Source of the DNA: Corticium candelabrum
Taxonomy: Eukaryota; Porifera; Homoscleromorpha; Homosclerophorida; Plakinidae
Reading direction: 5' to 3'
NCBI RefSeq assembly: GCF_963422355.1
Contig: NC_085098.1
Location: forward strand, 3,522,632 to 3,586,631
Length of the DNA: 64,000 nt
Shown here in pieces: positions 47,139-60,800 of this stretch; position 1 is the first letter of the stretch, and the number at the start of each line of letters is the position of its first letter. The notes beneath the pieces are model-generated. The model saw only the letters and a list, made by a program, of their open reading frames with translations, was not told the DNA's origin and ran no database searches. The position numbers were made by a program, and so were the translations under genes.

Positions 47139-49302
47139 CCACACAAGACGTCAGTCACCCAAAATAAAATCATAAATCAAAAATATTGTTTCAGTAAGTG
47201 AAGTCCATGTTCGTACTCCAGCATATCGCGTTAGACAAACGTCGACCATGACTGCCACTACACAAAGTCCTATCGCTTATACCGACCCATTAGGCACGAC
47301 TAACAAGGAAATTTCAATTGTCATTTCGATTTCACATTATGACAAGCGAGATTGGAAGGAGGAATGTCCACCACACCAGGAGCCACTGTTAGCCAATGAA
47401 GGCTTCCAACCATGCAACAAAACAACAGCCAACAAGCCAAATTTTATGTTTTGATTTTGATAGCAAATAAATACAGGAATCAAATAACAATGAATACCTA
47501 AAATTTAAAATATCGGGTCAACATCTTTGCTAGCGCACGATGTCTGACCATAAATTTTGCCTTATATTCCACTCTGGGTTTACACTTTACTCTTTATACA
47601 CTTTACAGTGTTCCAGCTAGGTTTCGAATTTTTATCAAGAAGAGTACTTTGTATCAAAAGTGGGGCACAGGCTTACTGAGTCACAAAAATCAATTTTGTC
47701 GGTTTATATGAAATTATGTTTATATTGCAATCAACGTTGGCATCAGCGTGACACTCACAATTTACAAAACATCACAGTTCTGTGTCTGTGTTTGTCATCT
47801 TCCATGCTCATGAACAGCAAAGGTCGTCACCATCTTTTATCCCTCACTAAAGCCATATTTATGTGGCCACAAGCAGACTGGTGGTTTCTTCCAACTGTTT
47901 CTCTGATGTCTTAATGTATGTATAGACAGTTGCACTCACATGACATAGAACTGACCCCCACCTCCACATGTGGAACAGTCACCATATTTTCGATGAGTTT
48001 GAGGCCTCTTCTTCTTGGTTATCATGACTGATTGTTAGATGCCGACAGCGATGTCGCTACGATGTCAAATTACAGTACGCTGATGGTCGAGGCCTTTACA
48101 AAATTCCTCTCAGCGAGAAGTCGGGGGACGTCAACTTTTGGCTGGCGACAACCTCCATCCATGTTGGGATGTATTTGGTAGTCCCTCCCAGCCCATATAC
48201 CCGAACCCATTGCTGCCAGTTCCTGCTGAAGACAGTCCAACTGCTTCTTCAGCCTAAAGTGCTCCCACTACGTTGCTGTCATCTGTTTCAATGTCGTCTG
48301 TAATCTTGCTTGCACACGCACTGCAATGATCGGAACAGATGCGTTTGTACTTCAAATTGCTCTCTTTCAGGTCTTTTCTGTTGACCGCAGTGATTCATGC
48401 TGCCCAACCCCGCCCCCATCCTCCTGTCGCCATTCTGTCAGTTTTCAAAATTGTTTGCTTTTGACTAATAATCGCGGGCAAACAAAAGAAACTAACGTCT
48501 CTGTCACGATCGTCACAGTTGGCCCAACTCACAACAACACAGAAGTTCACCATTATGATAGTGAAGTTCTGAGTGTTCTCCAGCATGTGCACACTTGAGT
48601 AGGTTCACGCCTACTGCAACCAGTCTACACTCTAAGACAAACTTATAATATCGATTCTCGTTGTGAAATGCCTAGATATATTTGGGCAGGGCGCAAGGAA
48701 GGTGAAGCAGGGCATCGTGCCTCACTCAAAGAACCTAGCTGGAACATTGCAGTTTATACAGTCAGACCTCGTTATTAGATCTTGTCTCGCTGGTTTCAGT
48801 CAGACTAATGCGACTGTCGGATTATCGAGTGTTGGACTAGCGAGGTCTGACTGTCCAGCCCTACCAAATACATACACATACATTCCAAAGTGTCCGAACA
48901 CCAACCAATGTGGGGCAAAGTGTCTGAACACTAGGGAATCAATCGCTAACACTCGATAATGACATAAATATCAAACCTCTGTTTGCAGTGAGAGCGGCGA
49001 CACGATGTGAACAACGTTTCGACTGCTGCACCACATGTAGTCCAAGACCGATTTCATGCACGTGATCGGCACGTCCCCGCTCCCGACGAGCACCTGCTCT
49101 CTACTCTGAATATCCCAGCAGCCATCTATACACACACTCTAGCTATACACACCATTCTGTTCCGCATACAAAATGCTTGACGCACCATCAGCTCGACTCA
49201 CTGCATAAACGACTCCATTCTTCAGAGAGACGAAAACGCGATTTTTCAAGTAGCTAGAGAAGAGGGTTGGTTACATCCGAAACTTTGCGTCAATCGTCGA
49301 TT

Positions 49303-49376
<74 letters not shown>

Positions 49377-50444
49377 CATCGTGACCACCGGACTCCCAAA
49401 CTCGATCTTTGTCCTCTTCTGTCGTACTCGAATGCTGTCGCTCGCATGATACACCAAAACTCTACACAAACGCAACACACACACACCCACAACATTAAAC
49501 ATCCACCGACATAACAACTCCAGTCTGCCTCACGAGCCCTCTTCCGTTCCCAGCCACATCGTTGGGACTTTAAGACAGCAGAGATCGGAACTCAACGAAC
49601 TAGAAACGTGCGACTCGCCTTCCTCGGGTATCTCCGTATGCATGCAGCGTCCATCAACAGGCGAGCCACCTCGCACCAATCGACCGTGTCCTAGAGCCGT
49701 TGCCGGGCTATTCGACGGTGTTGAACTTGTGCTGCTCAACGACGAAACGGGCGACGAATCCGGTGGTGCCATCTCTGCCTGCTGAATGCCCAAAGACTCA
49801 CGAATCGTGGAAATATCAACCGACGATTGACTTCGGAGGTCACTCACGTTCGATTCTGGATACAAACAAGCTTCCGATTCAGGGCCTGGAAGGCTGGACA
49901 GATGCTCTAGCAACTGGTTCGTGTCCCCCTGACGATGAGAGTAGAGTCTCATGGATGAAGCAGACGATAAGGAGAAGAATCGTAACGAGTGATTCTCGGT
50001 GTTCACTCCCATGGTGAGTGTCGGCTGCGACGAGCTCCTCGCACGATCGCCGAAACTGTGACTCCGTTTGATGAGCGCCGACGCTCGGGATCGTTCCCGG
50101 ACGACGTCCGACGAGTTACTGAACGATCGTTGCACTGGCTCTTTATTTGCTGTCTGTCTCAATATCCCGATTGTGCTCTCACGTCGTTCACGTTCATTCG
50201 TCATGTCGGGAACGGGAACGATGCATGTGATCTGACACGCACACACGGTTATGCAGACCATCTCGTGTGGTGCTGCCCCGTCAACGGTTACGATACCGAC
50301 TTGACCCACGCAGCCGTCGCTCGCACAGATCCACAGGTTGCCACTGCCAAGGCTGCCGTGATGTGACAAAGCAGGACTGATGCTCGTTGCCGCACACGAA
50401 ATCTAGACACAAAATACGGATGAAAATGTAAAGTGTCGTGGAGC

Positions 50445-50484
<40 letters not shown>

Positions 50485-50526
50485 TGTGTCTGTCCGCATG
50501 TGTGTGTCTGTGTCTGTGTTGGTCCG

Positions 50527-50576
<50 letters not shown>

Positions 50577-50627
50577 TGTGTGTGTCTGTGTCGGTCCGCA
50601 TGTGTGTGTCTGTATCTGTGTCGGTCC

Positions 50628-50719
<92 letters not shown>

Positions 50720-51338
50720 CATTTGGTGTCGACGAACTCGCATTCCACTTCGTGTCTTCATCAGCGGGATCGGCTTGTAGAACTGCGGTTCGGGGGGAAT
50801 GAATAACTCGTGTTCCGAATTAGCTCTCGCCTTATCAAAGTTACTCAGGTACGACGCGGTTGTCGCAGGCGGATTCCACGTGACGTTTGAGTCCTCGGCA
50901 GCAACTGATAAGCAAAATTGTAATAGTTATATATATATATACACAACAAATAGAAAAATTTACAAAATTTTTTCTTTGCTTCCTCGAACTCGTCGATCCA
51001 CTCTTTCTTTCGCTGCTCGGATGCGAACTGAAAAGTGTACGTCATCGGGTCTCCGTTGCTGCAAGAAATGATCGAGTTAGTTAGTTAGTTATGTTTGTGA
51101 GATGTTACGTTGAACAACTTGTTGTGTAGGATGACGCCGAGTCTCGCTTTGACGAGTGACAGTTGCAGCTCCGTTTGCTTCTGGATCTCGATTTGCTCTT
51201 TTACGTCCGTGTCCAGCTCACGGATCGCCACGTCGAGTTGCTGCATAATCGTAAATGTCAACGAGTGAGACAATAACGAGCACACACACACACACAGACA
51301 CAGACAGACACACATGCACAGATGCAGACGTACGCATG

Positions 51339-51411
<73 letters not shown>

Positions 51412-51800
51412 CGCACAGCGTGATGAATGTAGAGCTGCTTGACGAGGCCAGCAATCTGCTGCAGGCACGCCGAGTCGTGCTGAAGCTTCTCAACCGTCGT
51501 CTTCTCCCCAAAACTCGTACGTCTATTCACACTCGCCGTCAACGAAGGCGGCAATATCAACGATGTGTATGGAGTCGGAACCAATGCCTCTGCACATCAC
51601 CCAATCACTAAAACGTCCGAGATAACACACAATGTGCTGGTCACTCACCAAGAGACTTCACGAGAATAACATCACTAAACGTTGCCTTCCACAAAAGTTT
51701 GTGCTTGATTTCATACATACTTGTAGACGGCAATAAAGCCAACGAAAATCTAGAAGAAATGAACGAATATCATATAGTAGAGATTGCGTATGTGTGTGTG

Positions 51801-51849
<49 letters not shown>

Positions 51850-51861
51850 GTGTGTGTGTGT

Positions 51862-51918
<57 letters not shown>

Positions 51919-54900
51919 CATTTGGGTTGACAAAGTGGCAATGGGTAATTACCTTGCCGAGCCACGTCGCTTGAACGTCGAACTCCGTGGACGTCGAATG
52001 GCGGCACAGATGACAAAATCGGAAAGCATGACCAACAGACGGTCCTTCACTTGTTCATCCTCCATCTACAAAACGACATCACCACACTCGACATTCAAAC
52101 AGACGTTAAAACAGACGAGAACGATCGCATTTCTCTTACCACTTGCTGAACCTTGTCCTGACAGAGAACGTAACGTTTTGGCGCAGCAAACTATCGTTAC
52201 AGAATGTTGGTAATCAATTGTTTGGTGTATGATCTAGTGAGTGAATTAGATTACCGACACGTGGCCTTCGAATGTCGCCTCGAGTTCTCTGAGTTTCTCT
52301 GCTTCAGCGGCTTCCCACTCGCCTTGATCCATCTTTTCGGCCAACGTTGTTAGCTCGCTGATTGCGGAGAGAAGATGGTTGTGATCGGGATGGTCGTGTG
52401 ACGTGTGCTTCAGCATATCCTAACGTGTACAATGTCACATCGCGTTATTGTCATAGCATGTGCATCCGTTTTCTTGTTCAAATGTTTCTGACCTTGAGCA
52501 ACAAGACGTATCTTGGAATTCTCTGTACTGGCTGAATGAGGAGGTCGTTCAACGTCAGCTTGTCTGAGTGCTCTCGACTACATAGCTGAGGCACACACCA
52601 CAATCACCATCACACGGTAACATCACCATCACACAGTAAGGCCACGTACTGACTCTTATAGTTCAGCCCGTTCACACTAGCGGATTTTACCGTGCCAGTA
52701 CAGTTTGGTCAGCTCGGTATATTTTGTCATGTAGTGTGAACGCTTACCATGCCGTGCCAAGAGGGCCGGAAGCGTGCTGGCCCAGATCGCTCCAATTTGC
52801 TGTGCTGGTATGGTTTGGCTCGGATGTTTTGTGTAGTGTGAATGGTTACCGATCGGCAAGCGTGTTCGTGCATGTGTAGTTTGTTGCAAATTGGTGTGGT
52901 CAGAAGGAGAAACATGTTTCTGATTGAATTGTGGATCGAGATACCTTACGATCACATGTTGAGGGATGCCAACCATACTAGGAAGGTGTGTGACACTATG
53001 AACGATGTACACTTTGCGATTGCATTCTCCGGCGTGATCTCCTTGTTAACCTGACGATTTGTCAATCTGGATGCTGAATTACTGTCACTAATATGGCAGC
53101 GAAAGCATAGCGACGATCCATAATTTCAGATTTAGCATACGTTACGAGTGGCTACACCCACTGGCTCGCTAGAAGCTTACGTACTACTATAGTAGTGTGA
53201 ACGGGGGCTGGCACTGTTTCCTGAAGAGTGTTGACTCGGTCTAGCTGCACCCTTTCAGCACGGTTTGCAAGCGTGAACGAAAAATATTATGGTCCCTACA
53301 GCAATACACATTACTCATTACTCAGATAGTATTAAAGGAGCAAAGACACACCCTTCTAGTGCGCAAGATAGATGGGAACAGGAAGCTGTGAGTCAAGATA
53401 TAGAGTGTCGTGTGTTCTGCTAGGCCGTTCATTATACAGAATTTGAATGTGTAGATATGTGGATTTTACCAGTACTCTAGCTAGTGCTAGATGTAGTTAT
53501 CACGTAGTTTAAGTTTGCCATGATTGTTGCCTACGTGCTACGAACGTGTAAAGATCGAACTACAGTCAATGTGGGAGCACTCTTTTCAGCTATACATCTT
53601 CTGCATAGAACATTGTTACAGCCCTGCAGTTCTGCTTCCACTCCCCCGCCATTGCGGAATACAATATTTCCACTGTTTCCATCGTGAATGCAATCTGAGA
53701 GAGCATGAACAAACAATGCTGTGAACACTTACTTTCTGAATGGCATTTTCACACGTTTCCATGTGCAGGATCAGTAACATAAGCTACCTCTGGCGATCAT
53801 TGTTATCGCGTGACAACTCGCAGGTGTGTTACAAGTCCAAAAATTCTGTGCAGTAAGAATGTAGAGTTTGTTGTACAGTATCACATCCTACTAGCGTTGT
53901 TGTCATAAGTTTCTCTGATTTCAAAATTTTGATTTTGTGTATACATTTTTCAATCCGGTATCCGTGGCACCAGCGTGTAAAACATCTGGACAGTGCTCCT
54001 TTTAAGCTATAAATGTCATGACTATTATATTATCTATATTCTATACGCACAAGTGCAGAGGACCATGTGAAAAGTACCCTGAACTACTACTCTCTGTTTG
54101 CGTTGACTTTGTGCTTTGAAAATCTGCAATAACTTCTGTGCAATTGCGCAGACAGTGACGATCTTGGTATCGTTCGAAACCGCAAGTTTCCAGATTTTCT
54201 ATAGTAAGGGTAACAAGGGGTATGTATTACACAGGCAGTTTGATAAGGCTTTTGCGTATCAAGAGTGGCATGGTCTTACAACAAGAATGCTGCTAATAGA
54301 GAAAGTAGCCAATTAACAAGGTCACTAAACGGTCTGCAGCCTTGACATCAACACAGTTGCTCTTGTTTCGCAAGTAGTTGCTTGATATTTCTGACTCCTT
54401 CTCAGTCTGTTTCGTCTTAATAGCCTGCGACTTCCTCTACTGCTACCTAACATCTTTGTATTGTAATAAGACCTCTACATTGTACAGTTAATGAGATATC
54501 ACTTAACATCTGAGTGTGATAAACAAATACAGCTGCACCATTAGTCGCTTGGAAGCACAAAGTCAACGCCAACGCCAAAGCCAACGTCAATGCCAACGCC
54601 AACGCCAACAGATAGTAGTTGATAGACAAGTGTACCTAATAGGATGAGATTGAGGTGGAACAAAAGCATGTGATATGGGCGTGGCCAGTAACTCTGTAGA
54701 CTACTGTGACCTCAATTCAAGGACGGACTCTATCTTCAACAAATCTCTTCAGCTGAAGCTTCTATTCAAGGATGGCCACTATTTGAAGACATACGGTAGA
54801 TAACAAATATAAAAATTTATAGCTTCCTGCACTGAGGACAGGACATCACGAGGATGAGAGTCTAGGAGCGTGTTCACACCGACATCTGGACTAACTATGA

Positions 54901-57673
54901 TTAGGCCAATATTACTGCAAGCACGTTCACACCCCTAACTATGATTAGTACGTCACCTGGGCATGTGAGTGTAATTAGCCTCGACAGTTTTCAACCATCA
55001 TATCCGGCAAGAATTCGCGTGAATTGTCTTGACGAATCCATTGCTGTAGGTTTAGAAGAGGGAAACAGTTTGTTTCCTTTCTCTGGCATCTCCTTCAGGG
55101 ATGGCATGAAGTTGTCACAGGCACGTAGTACACATCTACATGTGCTTCCATACACGTCACCATGTTGTTGCTGCGTTTGTAAGTTTAAACATACAACACA
55201 ATATCAGAAATGTCTGGTGGCATGCTCTTCTTGTATACTACCTCACACGCCAAAGTCACGTGCAACCACTAATGCCACTAATATGGTTGTAATGCTACTC
55301 CCTATGGTGTTAAATGGTGCTACACCAATCATGATTAGGACCACTGTGAACGGTGGCGTCAGTGCACTAACCCTAAACTAATCATGATTAAGTAGGGTTC
55401 TCCCCAAGATTTCACAATAGCATGGCAGGATGGTATAATTACAAGACATACCCCTTACGGCATACTGCTGTGTGCTCTCGAATACCCAGGCCTTTACAAT
55501 AAGATTCTAAACTGTACCCAGCGCTCAAAAAATCGGTCCAACTAGTTGTCGTCATTCAATGAGTTTCCAAAATTTTATGTCAACAAAATTTTTAGCCTAT
55601 GACATCATGTTGATATCAATCATGGTGTTTAGTGGTATGCTGCTATTTTGTACTACCTTCCAAAATTCAGTGCAGTGCAAGCATACAGCACGGTATTCCC
55701 ACAATGGCATGCAACGAAAGTATCCAACACATTACCCCTGAGCCAATGGACAGGCGTGTTACACTAGACAAAGCTAAACATCTTCGCGGAGGCAAGAAAG
55801 ACAATAGCTAATTGAATTAGTGATTAAATGCATACCACCTCTGTCAGGATTCCACCAGAAACCAGACTTCCACATCACATTTCAGAAGTTGTCCGTTCTC
55901 TTGCTACTAAAATCATATCTACCTATTTTGACCCACAGGATTTACCATCGTCTCCACTTCCCCACGTGCTCCCTGGTCACAAACCTCATGCCTTTACTCT
56001 GTCGGAATCCTGAGATGGCTCATGCACTCCCAGTTTCATTATCCGGGATATGAGCAGTTTGTCAACGTACGCTGCTGGTGTATTACTACGCGTACATGTC
56101 ATTGTACGACAAATGTCGCAAAGCGAGCGTCAAAGCGGGGCATGTCTCAGTACAGTAGTTATCCGCCTGCATACGGAGAAAGCCATTACAAACTAGCCTC
56201 GGTCTGCTTTAGTCGTCATTTAATGACCTAGACTGCAGCGCTAGTCGTCAGTTGTAAAATTTAACTCGTCAAAAGACGACCTATTTTTAAGTACTGCAAA
56301 CTACATATTACTGAAGCCTTCGCCCCAAGAAGGAAAAAAACAAAGTCAAAACGGCTGTCCGTTTCATCAACTTGAGACATCTTCCTTGCTCAATTACACA
56401 AGCACACACCAATGCGGTCTGCTTGCTGTATACATGTAAGTACTGAACACGTACAGTGTACAGTACCCTGGGTAAAAAAAAACATGTGAAAGGCTTGGTC
56501 ACATGGCTATCGTTGCTTAGAGTGGTGCTACGTCACGCTACCACGCTTTAGGGAGGACCCTGTTAAGACCAGTGTGAACACTCTCTAATACCACGTTCAC
56601 ACTAGCAACTTCAGACAAAGTTGGACCAGATAAAGTTTCTTCAAGATTGCCGTTACTTTACTCTACTCAAAATACGTGATAAAGGCCTCGTTTTGATGCT
56701 GACTTTGGCCATCTAGATCACTTTCAACTATACCTAGCACGGTTCTGAAGTCTCTAGTGTGAACGTGGTATAAGGCCATGCAAAGGTAATTACTTGTTGA
56801 TCGTCAGCGCTGTCCCAATTGTTGAGCCCATCCTGTAATATTCGATTTTTATTCTGGGTTTGAACTTTTTAATACTATGTACTGTAGGTGTAGTGTAGTG
56901 TGTACTGTGCGAACACGCGTGGCAGTCCTTACTAAGCAGTGACAAGTGCCTACACTTAATTGTGTGTGACATGCATATGTCTCTACTATTGCACTGATAG
57001 TCCACAGCTTTCCACATACTCATCAATCATTTTTGTCTTGAAAATATAAAAATAAATATAAAAATAGAAGCCGTCCATCCCATTTTTTATAGAAATTCTG
57101 ACAATCAACAAGTCTAAATTTTGTATGGACAAATAATTAAGTTTATGTGGCCTGAAATCCAACAAACAGACACACAAATGCAATGAACACAAAGTTACGT
57201 ACCTCCAAGAATTTTGAGAAAGCAGGTCGCTGAATAGCCGCAGTCCTGACCGCCTCCTTAGCCTGAAGGTAGTGATTGATAAAGGCAGCATACGCATCTG
57301 ACAGCATACACTTAGAAAACTACAAACACACACACAAAAATGCAATAAACTTTCCTGCCTCACTCACATGCCAAACAATTGATGCTCAATGCACTCATGC
57401 TTACTTACCTGGTTGACAAAGATGTCACCAATTTTCTGTTGATTATGCCACTCGGACACTCTGTCCATCAACTGGCGAAGGAAGAGCTCGTGGCACGACT
57501 GCAGATTCGGTATCTGGTAGAATATCTCGTCGACAAGACTTGCATCGATGAGTGTAGGTGTTCGTGGTCTCTTGAGGGGCTCGAAATAGACCTGAAGACA
57601 AAAAGAAGTCAACAATGACAACACAGACAAACAGACAGACAGTCAGTCACACACACAGACACAGACACAGACA

Positions 57674-57728
<55 letters not shown>

Positions 57729-57747
57729 ACACAGACACACACACAAA

Positions 57748-57809
<62 letters not shown>

Positions 57810-60800
57810 AACACACACAACACACAAACAAACAAACAACACACACAAACACACACACAAACAAACACACACAAACAAACAAACAAACACACAAACAAAC
57901 ACACACATTCCAGGATTCCACAACAACACCGTCCGTCATACACAATCACACACAACCGGTATAACATCCATCCTGACTAACACATAATCCGGGATTTCAC
58001 GCACACACAACACACCAACCGCCGGTCACATCACAACATCCACATATCATCCGGGAGTCCGCGCACACACCCAACACATCATCACACACAACTCGATGCC
58101 AACGCGCCCACCGCCCGAATCGCACGCACCAAGAAACGTCCAACTCGACAAACAAAGCGAGAGCAAAAATCTCGACACGTCGAGCAAGCGTCTGGCCTCA
58201 CTGTATAAACAAACGCCAACCGCGTATTTCCGCGACAGCACAACGACAGCATACACGACGGCCACCTACCTTGATGAGTGTCTGTAGCGAACGAACGTAC
58301 GACACCTCAGTCTCGATCAAGTTCACCAGCACGTGCTGCCGCATGTCCTACAGACGGATGACACACCACCGACCGATTAGCGACAAGAAATGACAACAAA
58401 TGTCGACGAATAAACACTGAAATGTCATAAAAGCATAGAAATGATACGTACGAGTTCGCTCTGCGACCAACCGCTACCACACATGCTCACAAAAACGAGT
58501 AAAGCGACGACAACCGGGACTTCCTATTACAGCCCCGCCCACATACCACTAAGAATTTCTTTGATTGACGCGTCGACGCGTCGACGGTATGCATTCAAAG
58601 CGGACGCACTTTTCGTAGCGTTCCAACGGTAAGCGGGTGAGAAATTTCGACGCCCGATTGACGTACTTTCAGTCGTCATCCGGATTCAGATTTCACTCGC
58701 TCGGTATTACCTGCAGGCTATCTCTGCCGACGCGCGCTAGGCACACACCCGCAGGCGGCTCCGCGACCTCACTGAGTGGCCAACGCTGGTTTCTGACGTT
58801 GGACGAGCGGCGACGAAGTCGACCGTGTATTTTCTCTTTTCGGAGAGTAAACAGGCGGGAACGACCGAATTGCGTGATTGGTAATGTATCCGGTTGCGTG
58901 CCCAACGCGCGTGGCAATTCCATCCCGCGGCGCTTATCGCGTGGAAAATTCAATTGAAATAGCACACTCCAAGGGAAGACACACTTCTAGTGTCACTATG
59001 AAATACCTGATGAGAGTATTTACTGTACTTTCTGTACTTTCTGTACACACTCATTCATTCATCCAGCCCTGGATCTTGGCCTAATCACGTGACCGCTTAA
59101 AATTCACTTCTTTACATCACTATGTCTAGGACTTACTTTATCTATCATATGAAATAATTTATGAGAGCAATTCTGTGTACCTGCAGTGCACACCATTGGG
59201 TCAACCAGTTCCTTTATACTTCACTTGCCCTAATCACGTGACCTCTTGAAATTCCAACTACATTTGTCTTATTTCATCTCTCAAGTAAATAATTAATGAA
59301 AGTATTTTCTGTATTTAGCCCTGCACTCCCTGGGGCCAACCACCTGTTTCCACACATTTTCACTTGCCCAAATCACGTGATCATTCAAATTCCTAATTTT
59401 TGACTCACTTTATCTTGCGATGTGGATTCACAGGGGTACTTTACTGTACTTAGCCATCACCCCTTAGGTCACAACTCGTTTCCACACATCTTCACTTGTT
59501 CTCATCATGTGACCATTTAAATCCCCAAAATAATTTTATGACTTAATTAATTCATCTGTCATGTGAAAGAGTTCATGCAACTTTTCTGTACTTATCCATA
59601 CACCCCTCTCCCCCCCGGTTTCATCACATTTTCACCTGTCCTAATCATGTGACTATTGAACTCCAAAAAATTATTTTATGACTTACGTCATCTGTCATGT
59701 CGTCTTTTGATTTCACAGGCGGCCGCAGTGTGACCGTGGCTCCTCCGGGTATGGTAATCGTCAATGATTTCTGCTGACTATTGTTAAAGTCGTTAATGTA
59801 AACCTGAGGGTAAATGGCAGTCGGTTTCTCATTGAGTGTGAGAGCAAGACTATCCACTTCATCGGCACTGTGGATGGCACTAAGCGGTCGACGATGACGT
59901 CGATCACTCCTCGATCTCAAGTGAAGAAAGGGAGACAACTGTCGAGCGTCTCGGGAGTTTAGAGGAAGAAATTCAACCGACTGAGTCCGTCGTATCTGCT
60001 GGAGTCGTTTAGGAAACATCAACGGCATCAACTGTGGACTACCACATTGCTCTTCTGCAGTCTTCTGTTTCTCACGATTTTGTAGAGCGGCTCTACGAGC
60101 TTTCGGCATCACAGAGTTTTCCATCGCTTGATACATAGACGATCGGCGACGTAACATAACGTGTGTCAGGTCGGACATCTCTTCGTCATTTAGCATGTCA
60201 ACATCATTTGCATTGCCGACAGTTGCTTTCATCCCTGACACTATATTCGGTGAGAGAGTCGATGAAAACTTACTGGCGTCGACAACAACATGCAGTCGTC
60301 CTTTCTGGTCGTTATAGAGATGCACATCAGGAGCATTTTGATTTGCAGAGCCAAGTCTGTGCATGCCATCTCGATCAGAGTCGTCGACATCTGAAACGGG
60401 TACCGATGGCACAGCCACTGCAAACTCGTCTGTTTTCTGATCAAGTCTTGTCACTATATCACCAATACCTTTCTCGTTATCGTTCACTCCGGATCCTTTC
60501 TCATTCAGTAATGCTGCCTCTAGTGTATGATACGTATGCATCATCTCTTCACCAAACCCGGTGTCCTCACACAAATTCGAGATGACGTCATAATTAGAAC
60601 TGGAAGACCGACGCTTGCCCAACACACTATCGTCAATATCCGGGGATTCCTCATCACCACATTCACTCCGCACAACCACACTCTCACAACTTTCATTCAC
60701 ACAACGACAGCTAGTTTGCGATTCACCCGACGACACCACAATGTCGCTACGCACGTCCCGACGACGAAATTCGCTTTCATCCTCGTCTTCAGGAGACGAA

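Noticed and set aside
52842-53054. 70-residue frame in the TIR element as a host exon
   Set aside because: It lies on the strand opposite the RhoGEF inside a transposon and shows no splice sites; at most a transposase scrap.
54447-54629. Ala-Leu repeat peptide
   Set aside because: Translation of the GCCAAC hexamer repeat.
55828-56231. Possible exon reading [16 protein letters not shown]
   Set aside because: Short frame in RhoGEF intron 4 with no clear splice sites or family match; left unassigned.
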